A stretch of 64,000 bases of DNA from an uncultured Bacteroidia bacterium (GTDB lineage Bacteria; Bacteroidota; Bacteroidia; Bacteroidales; UBA932), in assembly GCA_902768665.1 (NCBI GenBank), contig CACXMA010000005.1, positions 1 to 64,000 of the forward strand, written 5' to 3'. Position 1 is the stretch's first letter; each line of letters starts with the position of its first letter. Of this stretch, positions 23,368 to 31,908 are shown piece after piece. The notes below the pieces were generated by a model. That model worked only from the letters and a program-made list of their open reading frames with translations. It did no database searches and was not told the DNA's origin. The position numbers and the translations under genes are program-made.

Positions 23368-24581
23368 CCGTCTATAACCGTCTGCAGAAAGTCGCCGCCG
23401 CCCTCGTGGGTACGACCCTTTTCGTCTCGGGATCCTTCAAACTGATGGATCCGGTCGGGACGGGCCTCATCGTGGACGAGTACTGGAAGCTGTTCCACCT
23501 TGGTTTCATGGCCCCGGCCTCGCAGGTTTTCGGCATCATCCTGTCGCTCACGGAAACGCTTCTCGGCGTCGCCCTCGTGACGGGCATTTTCCGGAAGACG
23601 GTCCGTCTCACCGCCGCCTCGCTGGTCGGTTTTTTCACCCTCGTGACCCTTGTTCTGCTGCTCGTCAACCCCGCCATGGACTGCGGCTGTTTCGGGGAAT
23701 GGATCCACCTCAGCCATACCGCTTCCTTCCTTAAAAACCTCGTCCTGCTGGCCCTCTGCGCCGTTTTCCTCTTCCCGAAGGTCGAGGATCCGTCCCGAAG
23801 GCCCCGCTATGTCGCGGCCGGCCTCATCGCCGCAGCCGTCCTGTTCGGGACCGTCTGGTCGATCCGCTATATTCCCGTCAACGACTATACCGAATTCGCT
23901 CCCGGCGTGGAGCTCGCCGCGGCGCAGGTTTTTGACGGGGAGGAAAGCGAGCCGACCTATCGCTATGCCCGGGGCGGGGAGGAGAAATCCTTCTCCCTCT
24001 CCGAAATCGATGCGGCGGAGGAAGCGGGCTGGACCTTTGTCGACGTGGATACGCCCGTGAATCCTTCCGCCGCTCCCCATGAGGATGTGGTGGCCCTGCC
24101 TTTCCTCGACCGGGACGACCGTCCGGCTGACACGCTGGCCGTGCAGGGACCGGTCATGATCGTGTCTGTCTATGACACGCCGCGGATGAAGGAAAAGCGG
24201 TGGAAACAGGCGGCGGCCTTCCTCCGGGAGGCTTCCGAGGCCGGATTCCGGCCTATCCTGCTGGTGGAGGCTCCGCTGCAGGAACTCGACATGCAGCTGG
24301 CGGGACTGCCCGCCGGAGACCGGACTCTGCTGCAATCGTGCAGCTACCAGGCCGACCGCCGCAAGCTTCTGGCGCTGAACCGGGACAACGGCGGTGCGAG
24401 CTATTTCGCCGACGGCATGCTCGTCCGGAAATGGGCCCGCAGGAACCTCCCGGACAAAAACAAACTCGACAGCGTCCTCCGGGAGAGTCCTGTCGAGTAT
24501 ATGATGGTGTCCAGTACGCAGGGACGGGTCGCCCTGCACGGCTATTTCCTCTATGCGCTGGCCATCGCGCTTCTGCTGTAA
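23364..24581 (+). CDS. DoxX/MauE-like membrane protein with C-terminal extracytoplasmic domain
   Basis: The 405-residue protein has four DoxX-type spans at the N-terminus (G-S-F-K-L-x-D-P-V-G is the usual start), including a C-G-C-F-G motif near residue 110, and a further span near 165. The 200-residue soluble part has no motif I recognise; it recalls a thioredoxin-like fold without a C-x-x-C. The last residues are again hydrophobic. DoxX/MauE proteins are linked to electron transfer or disulfide chemistry. Bacteroidota encode a conserved family of this layout, usually next to triosephosphate or nucleotide genes. Confidence 0.75.
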   Translation: MTVYNRLQKVAAALVGTTLFVSGSFKLMDPVGTGLIVDEYWKLFHLGFMAPASQVFGIILSLTETLLGVALVTGIFRKTVRLTAASLVGFFTLVTLVLLLVNPAMDCGCFGEWIHLSHTASFLKNLVLLALCAVFLFPKVEDPSRRPRYVAAGLIAAAVLFGTVWSIRYIPVNDYTEFAPGVELAAAQVFDGEESEPTYRYARGGEEKSFSLSEIDAAEEAGWTFVDVDTPVNPSAAPHEDVVALPFLDRDDRPADTLAVQGPVMIVSVYDTPRMKEKRWKQAAAFLREASEAGFRPILLVEAPLQELDMQLAGLPAGDRTLLQSCSYQADRRKLLALNRDNGGASYFADGMLVRKWARRNLPDKNKLDSVLRESPVEYMMVSSTQGRVALHGYFLYALAIALLL

Positions 24582-24584
24582 AGC

Positions 24585-24869
24585 CTATTCGTCAATCAGC
24601 CAGACTTCGTCTCCGTCCTCCACAAACAGGGCGGTCTCGCGGGCGTGTCTCTCGAGGGAGTCCTTCGAGGCGACGATGGCGTCGTAGCGGTGCTGCAGGA
24701 CCTCGTTCTCATGCCGGAGCGCGGCCTTGGTCTCTTCCTGGCGGTTGTACTCGCGGTTCGCCCTGAACCAGCGGAGGAGGTTGTCCCGGCTGATGAAGGT
24801 GATGAAAACGAGGAAGACGGCGCCGGCGATGAGCGCGTATCGGGTAAAGTTGTGGTGATTTTCTTCCAT
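24585..24869 (-). CDS. DivIC/FtsB-type septum protein
   Basis: This 94-residue single-pass membrane protein has a short cytoplasmic start, one membrane span (residues about 12-27), then a coiled coil (about 40-75) and a short acidic end E-D-G-D-E-V-W-L-I-D-E. This is the layout of FtsB/DivIC, which joins FtsL and FtsQ in the division complex. It has its own promoter in the divergent gap. Confidence 0.8.
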   Translation of the reverse strand: MEENHHNFTRYALIAGAVFLVFITFISRDNLLRWFRANREYNRQEETKAALRHENEVLQHRYDAIVASKDSLERHARETALFVEDGDEVWLIDE

Positions 24870-24886
24870 AAACGAGGATTTCTCTG

Positions 24887-24904
24887 CAAAAATAGCTAAT
24901 TTTG
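24887..24904. promoter_or_regulatory. Back-to-back -7 boxes of divIC and the nucleotidyltransferase
   Basis: TATTTTTG on the minus strand (24894-24887) and TAATTTTG on the plus strand (24897-24904) lie two bases apart. The two promoters must compete for the same stretch of DNA. Confidence 0.55.
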
Positions 24905-24939
24905 TGGACTGGACAATAAATTATAATACTATAGTGACT

Positions 24940-25875
24940 ATGAAACCTACACTTCTCGTTCTTGCTGCCGGTATGGGCAGCCGTTATGGCGGTTTGAAAC
25001 AGATGGACGGCGTCGGCCCTTCCGGCGAGACCATCATCGATTATTCCATCCACGATGCCGTGGAGGCCGGTTTCGGCAAGGTCGTCTACATCGTCCGCGA
25101 GTATTTCAAGGCCGATATGGAGAAGGCGGTCAAGGAAAAATACGCCGGCGTCAAGACCTGTGACGGGAAGCCCCTCGAGTTCGTTTTCGTGACCCAGGAG
25201 CTGGACAAGATCCCGGCCGGTTACGACATCAACCCCGATCGGCAGAAGCCCTGGGGCACCGCCCACGCCCTGCTGATGGCCAAGGATGTCATCCACGAGC
25301 CTTTTGCCGTCATCAACGGTGACGACTTCTACGGCAAGGAGTCCTTCAAGATCCTCGGCGACTGGTGCCGCCGGCATGAGAATACCGAGGGCCAGTACTG
25401 CATCATCGGCTTCGAGCTGGAGAACACCCTCTCCGAGAACGGTTCCGTCTCCCGCGGCATCTGCTACTATGACGAGAAGGGCATCCTGACCGGCGTCGCC
25501 GAGCACCTCGACATCGCCAAGGCCGAGGACGGCAAGGTCTACGGCGACAACTCCGTCACCGGCGAAAAGCACGTCGAACTCGCTGCCAAGGCTCTCTGCT
25601 CGATGAACATGTGGGGCTTTACCCCGGACTATTTCGCCAAGAGCGAGGCCAGCTTCCATACCTTCCTCAAGGAATTCGGCATGGAACTCAAGAAAGAGTA
25701 CTACATCCCTTACGCCGTCGACGTGATCGTCAAGGGCGGCGAGGCCTGCTGCGAGGTCCTCTCGACCCCGAGCAAGTGGTTCGGCGTGACCTATAAGGAA
25801 GACCGTCCGGGCGTCGTCGCGAAGTTCCAGGAACTCGCCGACAAGGGCGTCTACCCGACTCCTCTCTACAAGTAA
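24940..25875 (+). CDS. Sugar-phosphate nucleotidyltransferase
   Basis: The 311-residue protein begins P-T-L-L-V-L-A-A-G-M-G-S-R-Y-G-G-L-K, the G-x-G-x-R-x3-K nucleotide-binding signature, with G-T-A-H-A-L and N-G-D-D-F-Y-G for base and metal binding. It should transfer an NMP to a sugar 1-phosphate or similar compound in the cytoplasm. The substrate is not fixed by what I see; length and sequence fit a Bacteroidota family often placed beside an aminoglycoside-type kinase, which is absent here. I chose the ATG at 24940 because the frame before it crosses the promoter. Confidence 0.82.
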   Translation: MKPTLLVLAAGMGSRYGGLKQMDGVGPSGETIIDYSIHDAVEAGFGKVVYIVREYFKADMEKAVKEKYAGVKTCDGKPLEFVFVTQELDKIPAGYDINPDRQKPWGTAHALLMAKDVIHEPFAVINGDDFYGKESFKILGDWCRRHENTEGQYCIIGFELENTLSENGSVSRGICYYDEKGILTGVAEHLDIAKAEDGKVYGDNSVTGEKHVELAAKALCSMNMWGFTPDYFAKSEASFHTFLKEFGMELKKEYYIPYAVDVIVKGGEACCEVLSTPSKWFGVTYKEDRPGVVAKFQELADKGVYPTPLYK

Positions 25876-26780
25876 TGGCCCGCGACAGCAGAAAGCGCCC
25901 GCGCAGTTACGACATCTTCGGCCTCTTCCCCTTTTACCTTCCGGGTCTTGGGGGAAGTTGGCTGATGGTAGCCGTTTTCCTCGTCCTGCAGATTCTGGTC
26001 GGGATGATTTTCGGCATTCCCCTGGGCCTCGGTGTCCTGGGGATGGATTCCTATTTCCTCCTGACCTATGTCACGACCTTCGCCATCCTGCTGATGATCT
26101 GCTCGAACATCAGCCGTACGCGCGCCTTCACGGCCGAGTCGGGGCTGGCGGTGACGAGCCGGCATTTCGGCGGGCTCCATCCGCTGCTGATCGGTCTGCT
26201 GGCCGTGCTGGGCATGCTGGGGACCGTCGTGGCCGTCGATCCGGTTACGGCGCTGGTGCAGCGCATCTCGCCCGATGCCGGTGCCCTGGAGGACACCATG
26301 GCGAATCTCATGAGCGGCAACGGCGTGCTGATTTTCCTGAGTGTGGCGGTCTTCGCCCCGTTTTTCGAGGAACTCTTTGTCCGCGGCATCCTGCTGCGGG
26401 GCATGCTGACAAAGCTGCGCCCCGGCTGGGCGATCTTCTGGTCCGCCCTGATGTTCGCCGTCATGCACGCCAACATCGTCCAGGGCTTCTCCGCCCTGGT
26501 TCTGGGCCTGCTGCTCGGCTACACCTATTACCGGACCGGCTGTCTCTGGCTGACGATGCTGATGCACTTCGCCAACAACGCCCTGAGCTTCGCGCTGATG
26601 AAGATTCCTTCGGTCGAGGCGGAAGAGAGCATGGTCGGGCTGATGCCCGTGTGGGGCTATGTCCTTCTCATCCTTGCCGGCCTGGCCCTGGCGGGGCTTT
26701 TCCTCTGGGCGCTCGGCCGCATCCCGCTGCAGGATCGCCGCGGGAACATGGACACGGTCACGCTGGACGATCTCGTCTGA
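25875..26780 (+). CDS. CPBP family intramembrane metalloprotease
   Basis: The 301-residue membrane protein with about eight spans carries the CPBP motifs: F-F-E-E-L-F-V-R-G (EExxxR), the F-A-V-M-H-A-N segment and the H-F-A-N-N-A-L segment with its His and Asn. Members are related to Rce1/Abi peptidases and may process bacteriocins, lipoproteins or prenylated peptides. The ATG shares one base with the preceding stop codon (TAATG), so it is coupled to the nucleotidyltransferase. Confidence 0.85.
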   Translation: MARDSRKRPRSYDIFGLFPFYLPGLGGSWLMVAVFLVLQILVGMIFGIPLGLGVLGMDSYFLLTYVTTFAILLMICSNISRTRAFTAESGLAVTSRHFGGLHPLLIGLLAVLGMLGTVVAVDPVTALVQRISPDAGALEDTMANLMSGNGVLIFLSVAVFAPFFEELFVRGILLRGMLTKLRPGWAIFWSALMFAVMHANIVQGFSALVLGLLLGYTYYRTGCLWLTMLMHFANNALSFALMKIPSVEAEESMVGLMPVWGYVLLILAGLALAGLFLWALGRIPLQDRRGNMDTVTLDDLV

Positions 26781-26805
26781 TTAGATTGATAAACTAACTA
26801 TAACA

Positions 26806-29757
26806 ATGACAAACAAAAAACTGAATGTGAAGTATGCCATCCTGCTGCCGATCGTGCTGATCGTCACGGTGCTGCTTCTCGCACTCCCGACGACCGCCTT
26901 CGGCATAGACGGCCTCAATGTCATCCAGCAGCGGGTGATCGCCCTCTTTGTGTTCGCGGCGCTGATGTGGATGTTCGAAATCATTCCGAACTGGACGACC
27001 TCCCTGCTGGTGATCGTCATATCGCTTCTTACTGTTTCCAACAAGGGTATCGGCGCCCTCTGCGACCCGAAGCTCGGTCAGCTGGTCAACTTCAAGGACC
27101 TCATGGCCTCCTTCGCGGACCCGGTCGTCATGCTCTTCCTCGGCGGCTTCGTGCTCGCCATCATGGCCGAGAAATACGGCCTGGACGTGACCCTGGCCCG
27201 GGTGCTGCTCAAGCCTTTCGGCACAAAGCCCAGAATGGTGCTCCTCGGGTTCCTCATCGTTATCGCCATCTTCTCGATGTTCATGTCGAACACCGCTACG
27301 GCGGCGATGATGCTGGCCTTCCTGGCCCCGGTGCTCGCCGTCCTGCCCAAGGATGACAAGGGCAAGATCGGACTGGCGCTGGCCATACCGGTCGCCGCCA
27401 ACCTCGGCGGCATCGGCACCCCGATCGGCACCCCGCCGAACGCCACCGCCGTCAAGTTCCTCGGTGAGGCCGGCTATGAGGTCTCCTTCATGGACTGGAG
27501 CGTCAAGATGATTCCGTACGTGATCATCATGCTCCTGGTTGCCTGGGTGCTCCTCCAGATCTTCTTCCCCTTCAAGTCGAAGGAGGTCAAGCTGGAAATC
27601 CCTGAGAACAAGCGCAAGGCAGACTGGAAGACCTATGTGGTCTGGATTGTCTTTATCGGTACGATCCTCCTCTGGGCGACCGAACAGTGGACCAAGATCA
27701 ACTCCAACGTCGTGGCCCTGATTCCGCTCGGCGTGTTCTGCGCCCTCGGCATCTTCGGCAAGGAAGACATCAAGGAAATCAACTGGAGCGTCCTCTGGCT
27801 CGTCGCGGGAGGTTTCGCCCTCGGTACCTGCCTCCAGGGAACCGGCCTGGCCAAGGCCCTCATCGAGTCGATTCCGTTCGGCTCCATGTCCGTGGTCCTC
27901 GTCCTGGTGATCGCCGGCTTCGTCTGCTACTTCCTGTCGAACTTTATCTCCAACTCCGCTACGGCGGCCCTCCTGATCCCGATCCTGATCGTCGTCGCCG
28001 AGGGTATGGCCGACCCGGCTGCCGCCTCCAACGCGGATTTCGTGAGCCTCGGCGGCACGCACGCGATGATCGTTTTCATCGCCACCTGCGCCTCCATCGC
28101 CATGCTCTTCCCGATCTCGACCCCGCCGAACGCCATCGCCGCGTCCACGGGCCTTGTCGAGACCAAGGATATGACCAAGATCGGCATCATCATCGGTGCC
28201 GTCGGCTTCTTCCTCGGCTACTTCTGGCTGACCAGCTGGTTCCCGTTCAAGCAGGAAGCGCCGATCCGCAGCCATGCCGACCAGTACGCCTATGTCGAGC
28301 TGAAGACCCCGTCCAGCTGGACGACCCTTTCCCCGAACGGCAAGCGGGTCCTCGAGCTCTACAAGAAGGCCGCCGACCAGATCGATGAAATCTACTGGCA
28401 GCAGACCGGTGGTGCAGCCGTCCTCTCTGACACCACTCTCACTGCCGACCTCCGGTCCTATGCCGCCATCAATTACGGTCCTTGGGACCGCCTGACCGGT
28501 GAAACCTTCCTCGAAGGCTATCCCGAGCGCCCGCTGGGTGCCGGCTTCTATCCTGCCGACGTCACCCTTGACGAGCTCACGCCCGAGCAGACCGGCCACT
28601 ATACTGTCGTGACCCGCGACGCCTCCGGCGCCCTCGTTACGATGCCGTACACCGTGGCCTACAAACCGCAGCTCGACAGCATCGCCAATCTCCTGTCCGA
28701 GGCGGCCAATACGACCATTGTTCCTTCCGTCGCGGACTACCTCCGCGAGGTTGTCAGCGCCCTGCACAGCGGAGACTTCACCGCTGCCAACGAGGCCTGG
28801 TTCGCCACCTCCGACAGCCGCATGGATCTTGTGATCGGTCCGGTCACGACGGCCGACGACCATCTCACCGGCTCGAAGGCCTCCTACGGCGCCATGGTCC
28901 TTCTCAAGGATATGAACAAGACCGCCGACCTCCAGGCCCTCAACGCCAAGCTGCCCGAATTCCAGGCCTCCCTGCCCGTTGAGGACATCTACAAGACCTG
29001 GACGCCGACCGCTTCCGACATCATCTCCGCCGACGCCCTCGAGTATGCCGGCGCCCTGAATGCCGGTTACAAGGTCATCGCCCTGAACCTCCCGTTCGGC
29101 GAGTCTTCCGAGACCCGCACGATCCTCGTCCAGAACGTGCTGAACAGCAAGTATCTGCAGATCGTCTATCCGGCCGGCCAGCTCGTCATCGAGAAGGACC
29201 AGCGCGGCGAGCTCGACTACGACGCCTTCTACTGGAACACCGCCTTCCGTGAGATCGCCCACGGTCTGGGCGTCAAGCAGACGCTCGACGGAAAGGATGT
29301 CGAAGAGGCTCTCGGCAATGTCGCCCTCACGATCGAGAAGGTCAAGGACAACGTCGTCGGCCAGTATCTGGTCAGCGCCTCGCTCGAGAACCACAGCCTC
29401 GGCGGCCTCGTCCAGGAAAAGAACGCCGCGGTGACCTTTGTCGCCAGCACGATCCGCTCGACCCGCTTCGGCACGGCTGACGCAACGGGTCTCGCCAACG
29501 TTATCATCTACAATTATCTCCTTGAGAAAGAGGCGATTGCCGTCAATCCGAAGCACGAGTACAGTGTCGACTTCGGGAAGTATGCGACGGCCGTCAAGGA
29601 TCTCGCCACGCTCGTGCTGGACCTCCAGGCCAAGGGCGACGCCGCCGCTGCGGAAGCCTTCGTCGCGGCCTACAGCGAAATGGGTGAGGACCTCAACGGT
29701 GCCATCTCCACCCTCAAGCTCAAGAAGATTCCTGTGGACATCCGCTTTACGAAATAA
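26806..29757 (+). CDS. SLC13/DASS transporter fused to an M49-like (DPP III) pseudopeptidase domain
   Basis: This 983-residue protein has two parts. Residues 1-480 form a divalent-anion:Na+ symporter of the DASS family with both S-N-x-A-T motifs (M-S-N-T-A-T-A-A-M-M near 160; I-S-N-S-A-T-A-A-L-L later) and G-T-P-I-G-T-P-P-N. Residues about 485-983 match bacterial M49 dipeptidyl-peptidase III relatives: D-E-I-Y-W-Q-Q, N-Y-G-P-W-D-R-L, P-L-G-A-G-F-Y-P-A-D, a late R-S-T-R-F-G and the ending I-P-V-D-I-R-F. The zinc site is damaged. H-E-x-x-H is R-E-I-A-H (residues 815-819), and the third ligand in E-E-x-x-A-D is Lys 845 in E-K-V-K-D-N. The domain is therefore probably a binding or sensing module on a carboxylate transporter. 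The frame is open throughout. Confidence 0.8.
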   Translation: MTNKKLNVKYAILLPIVLIVTVLLLALPTTAFGIDGLNVIQQRVIALFVFAALMWMFEIIPNWTTSLLVIVISLLTVSNKGIGALCDPKLGQLVNFKDLMASFADPVVMLFLGGFVLAIMAEKYGLDVTLARVLLKPFGTKPRMVLLGFLIVIAIFSMFMSNTATAAMMLAFLAPVLAVLPKDDKGKIGLALAIPVAANLGGIGTPIGTPPNATAVKFLGEAGYEVSFMDWSVKMIPYVIIMLLVAWVLLQIFFPFKSKEVKLEIPENKRKADWKTYVVWIVFIGTILLWATEQWTKINSNVVALIPLGVFCALGIFGKEDIKEINWSVLWLVAGGFALGTCLQGTGLAKALIESIPFGSMSVVLVLVIAGFVCYFLSNFISNSATAALLIPILIVVAEGMADPAAASNADFVSLGGTHAMIVFIATCASIAMLFPISTPPNAIAASTGLVETKDMTKIGIIIGAVGFFLGYFWLTSWFPFKQEAPIRSHADQYAYVELKTPSSWTTLSPNGKRVLELYKKAADQIDEIYWQQTGGAAVLSDTTLTADLRSYAAINYGPWDRLTGETFLEGYPERPLGAGFYPADVTLDELTPEQTGHYTVVTRDASGALVTMPYTVAYKPQLDSIANLLSEAANTTIVPSVADYLREVVSALHSGDFTAANEAWFATSDSRMDLVIGPVTTADDHLTGSKASYGAMVLLKDMNKTADLQALNAKLPEFQASLPVEDIYKTWTPTASDIISADALEYAGALNAGYKVIALNLPFGESSETRTILVQNVLNSKYLQIVYPAGQLVIEKDQRGELDYDAFYWNTAFREIAHGLGVKQTLDGKDVEEALGNVALTIEKVKDNVVGQYLVSASLENHSLGGLVQEKNAAVTFVASTIRSTRFGTADATGLANVIIYNYLLEKEAIAVNPKHEYSVDFGKYATAVKDLATLVLDLQAKGDAAAAEAFVAAYSEMGEDLNGAISTLKLKKIPVDIRFTK

Positions 29758-29772
29758 TCATTGCAACCGAAT

Positions 29773-30813
29773 ATGAAAAGATTCTTTACAACGCTGGCGA
29801 CGCTGGCCCTGATCGGGGCCGGCTTCGCCGCTTCCGCCCAGGAAAGCGAGACGCCCGAATACGGTTACAAGCAGACCGGATTCATGAGCACGCCCAAGGT
29901 GGGAGGCTACATCATCGGCTCCTACAAGTACAGCGACCTTGAGGGCGCCCACGGCGGCCCCGGTTTCAACTGCCGGCTCATCCGTCTGTATGTCGACGGC
30001 AGCATCTTCAATGACTTCAAGTACCGCATCCAGCTCCAGATGAACGGGCAGAATCCGCACGTCAAGGACTTCTACATCGAGTGGGCCAAGTACAAGGAGT
30101 TCTCCGTCAAGGTCGGTCAGTTCAAGCGCGCCTTTACCTTCGAGAATCCCATGAATCCCTGGGATGTGGGTGTGGGTGACTTCTCCATCCTCGTCCAGAA
30201 ATTCGCCGGTATGGGCGACCGTCTCGGCGAAGCCAACATGGGCGGCCGTGACCAGGGCATCCAGGTCCAGGGCGACCTCTTCCCCATCGGGGAGCAGCAG
30301 TATCGCCTGATCCACTATCAGCTCGGCCTCTACAACGGCCAGGGCATCAACCTCGCCGATGCCAACGGACACAAGGATATCATCGGAACCCTCCAGATCC
30401 AGCCCCTCCAGGGCCTGTATCTGGGTGCATTCGCTTGGAAGGGCGATTGGGTGAACGGCGCCGGTGAGACCCTCAAGCGCCAGCGCATCAGCGCCGGTAT
30501 GAAGTACGACAAGGACAACTGGACGGTCCGTGCGGAGTATGCCACCAATATCCGTGGTGAAAGGTCCCAGAGCGGCGCCGCCGATGCTTTCTATGCGACG
30601 GTCGGCGTCCCTGTGATGGACTGGCTGAAGATTTACGCCAAGTGGGATGAGCTGCGCGACAACGACGTCCGCCACGACATGTACTCCGCCTGCGCGAACT
30701 TCCGCCTCCACAAGAACCTCAACTTCCAGCTTGAGTACCGCTATCACAACAATAAGTTCCTCGCCTCTCCGAAGTACAACGAGATCTGGGCGATGGCTTA
30801 CATCCGCTTCTAA
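29773..30813 (+). CDS. Porin of the OprO/OprP family
   Basis: This 346-residue outer-membrane protein has a cleavable signal (MKRFFTTLATLALIGAGFAASAQ) and an alternating strand pattern ending in Phe (A-M-A-Y-I-R-F). The segment D-G-S-I-F-N-D-F-K-Y-R-I-Q-L-Q-M with F-Y-I-E-W and V-G-Q-F-K-R-A-F is typical for phosphate-selective porins O/P. The gene lies 15 bp after the SLC13 fusion and likely shares its mRNA, which would give an outer- and inner-membrane pair for anion uptake. I chose the ATG at 29773 because it starts the signal peptide. Confidence 0.82.
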   Translation: MKRFFTTLATLALIGAGFAASAQESETPEYGYKQTGFMSTPKVGGYIIGSYKYSDLEGAHGGPGFNCRLIRLYVDGSIFNDFKYRIQLQMNGQNPHVKDFYIEWAKYKEFSVKVGQFKRAFTFENPMNPWDVGVGDFSILVQKFAGMGDRLGEANMGGRDQGIQVQGDLFPIGEQQYRLIHYQLGLYNGQGINLADANGHKDIIGTLQIQPLQGLYLGAFAWKGDWVNGAGETLKRQRISAGMKYDKDNWTVRAEYATNIRGERSQSGAADAFYATVGVPVMDWLKIYAKWDELRDNDVRHDMYSACANFRLHKNLNFQLEYRYHNNKFLASPKYNEIWAMAYIRF

Positions 30814-30822
30814 TTCTAATAA

Positions 30823-30849
30823 AAAAGCTCGCCACACCGGCGAGCTTTT
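30823..30849 (+). terminator. Rho-independent terminator after the porin
   Basis: AAAAGCTCGCC, a 5-base loop and GGCGAGCTTTT form an 11-bp perfect stem followed by CTTTTG. It ends the SLC13-porin transcript. Confidence 0.9.
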
Positions 30850-30854
30850 CTTTT

Positions 30855-30880
30855 GTCATTTCGAGCCTGTCGAGAAATCT
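30855..30880. repeat. Short dispersed palindrome GTCATTTCGAG...GAGAAATCT
   Basis: This imperfect inverted repeat between porin terminator and peptidase stop has the same frame (GTCATT...AATCT) as the palindromes at 10860 and 39736. This sequence type is scattered widely in many Bacteroidota genomes. Confidence 0.55.
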
Positions 30881-30882
30881 CT

Positions 30883-31905
30883 TTACCGCACGCGGATGTT
30901 CTTTCCGAGCTGCAGGGTGCTCTTGGGCGTCAGGCCTTTGTTAAGCTTGCAGATGGCACTGACCGTCGTGTGATATTTCTTGGCGAGACCCGAGAGGGTG
31001 TCGCCTTTTTTAATCTTGTGCCACTGCTGCTGGGCCGCCTCGGCCTTCTTGCGTTCCTGCTCGGCTTTCTTGTAGTCCTCGGCGTCGCTCAGGGCGATGG
31101 CTTCCTCGTCGTCGTCCGTCTGGGCGAACTTGCTGTTGTCGTTGAAATAGCGCTTCCTGAGCAGGAAGAGACGGTGGCGGAGGTTGCCGGTCTTGAAGTC
31201 GATCAGGCGCTGGGGGTCGAAGGAATAGCCCTGCCAGCGGGTCTCGAAGTGGAGGTGGGGACCCGAGGAACGGCCTGTCGAGCCGCCCTGGCCGATGACC
31301 TGCCCGGCATGGACCCAGTCGCCGACATTCACGTTGCTGCGGGAAAGGTGGCCGTAGAAGGTCTCCAGTCCGTTGGCGTGGCGCAGGACGACGAGGTTTC
31401 CGTAGCCGCCGGTGTACTTGCTGATGCGCACCTTGCCGTCAAAGGCGGCATAGACCGGGTCTCCGGTCTTCAGGGGCAGGTCCACGCCCTGGTGCCGGCG
31501 CCCGTGTCGCACACCGTAGGGGGAATAGACGTCGACATGGTTCGGGCAGTGGTAGGATCCGAGCGAATCCACCACCCAGATGCTCCAGGAGTAGGGAAGG
31601 GACTCGAGCGAGGTATGGTAAGGGTCCACGCTGACATTGTCCCAGTTCCGGGAGAAAAGTTCATCTTCTTGCACGACCGCCGGGTCCTTGATGTAGCGCC
31701 AGGTATAATCCGGGTACATCACGATGCGGATGGAGGGATCGGACGTCAGGAGCGTGTCGCCCTGCTGGTTGAGACGGCAGGAGACGACGGCCTCGCGTTC
31801 ATAGTCGTGCCGCGCCTTTGCGACGGCGGCGCTGTCCGGCGCTTCCTGAGCGGTGGCAGGAAGCGTCAGCAGCGTAGTCAGTGCTAAACCGTATAGTCTT
31901 TTCAT
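30883..31905 (-). CDS. Exported M23 peptidoglycan endopeptidase with LysM domain
   Basis: The 340-residue protein has a signal peptide (MKRLYGLALTTLLTLPATAQ). An M23/LytM domain follows with complete metal-site motifs (R-R-H-Q-G-V-D-L, then H-L-H-F-E-T). A charged coiled region comes next, and a C-terminal LysM repeat (K-I-K-K-G-D-T-L-S-G-L-A-K-K-Y-H). It should cut peptide cross-links in peptidoglycan while held by LysM. LysM usually precedes the peptidase in such proteins; here it follows. The ATG at 31905 is preceded in frame by a TTG at 31908; I prefer the ATG. It is 3 bp after the phosphohexomutase. Confidence 0.9.
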   Translation of the reverse strand: MKRLYGLALTTLLTLPATAQEAPDSAAVAKARHDYEREAVVSCRLNQQGDTLLTSDPSIRIVMYPDYTWRYIKDPAVVQEDELFSRNWDNVSVDPYHTSLESLPYSWSIWVVDSLGSYHCPNHVDVYSPYGVRHGRRHQGVDLPLKTGDPVYAAFDGKVRISKYTGGYGNLVVLRHANGLETFYGHLSRSNVNVGDWVHAGQVIGQGGSTGRSSGPHLHFETRWQGYSFDPQRLIDFKTGNLRHRLFLLRKRYFNDNSKFAQTDDDEEAIALSDAEDYKKAEQERKKAEAAQQQWHKIKKGDTLSGLAKKYHTTVSAICKLNKGLTPKSTLQLGKNIRVR

Positions 31906-31908
31906 CAA

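Noticed and set aside
26794-29556. 920-codon open frame on the minus strand opposite the SLC13 fusion
   Set aside because: Its protein is a low-complexity run of G, D, E, V and R produced by the strong third-position GC bias of the real gene; it has no promoter and no recognisable domain.
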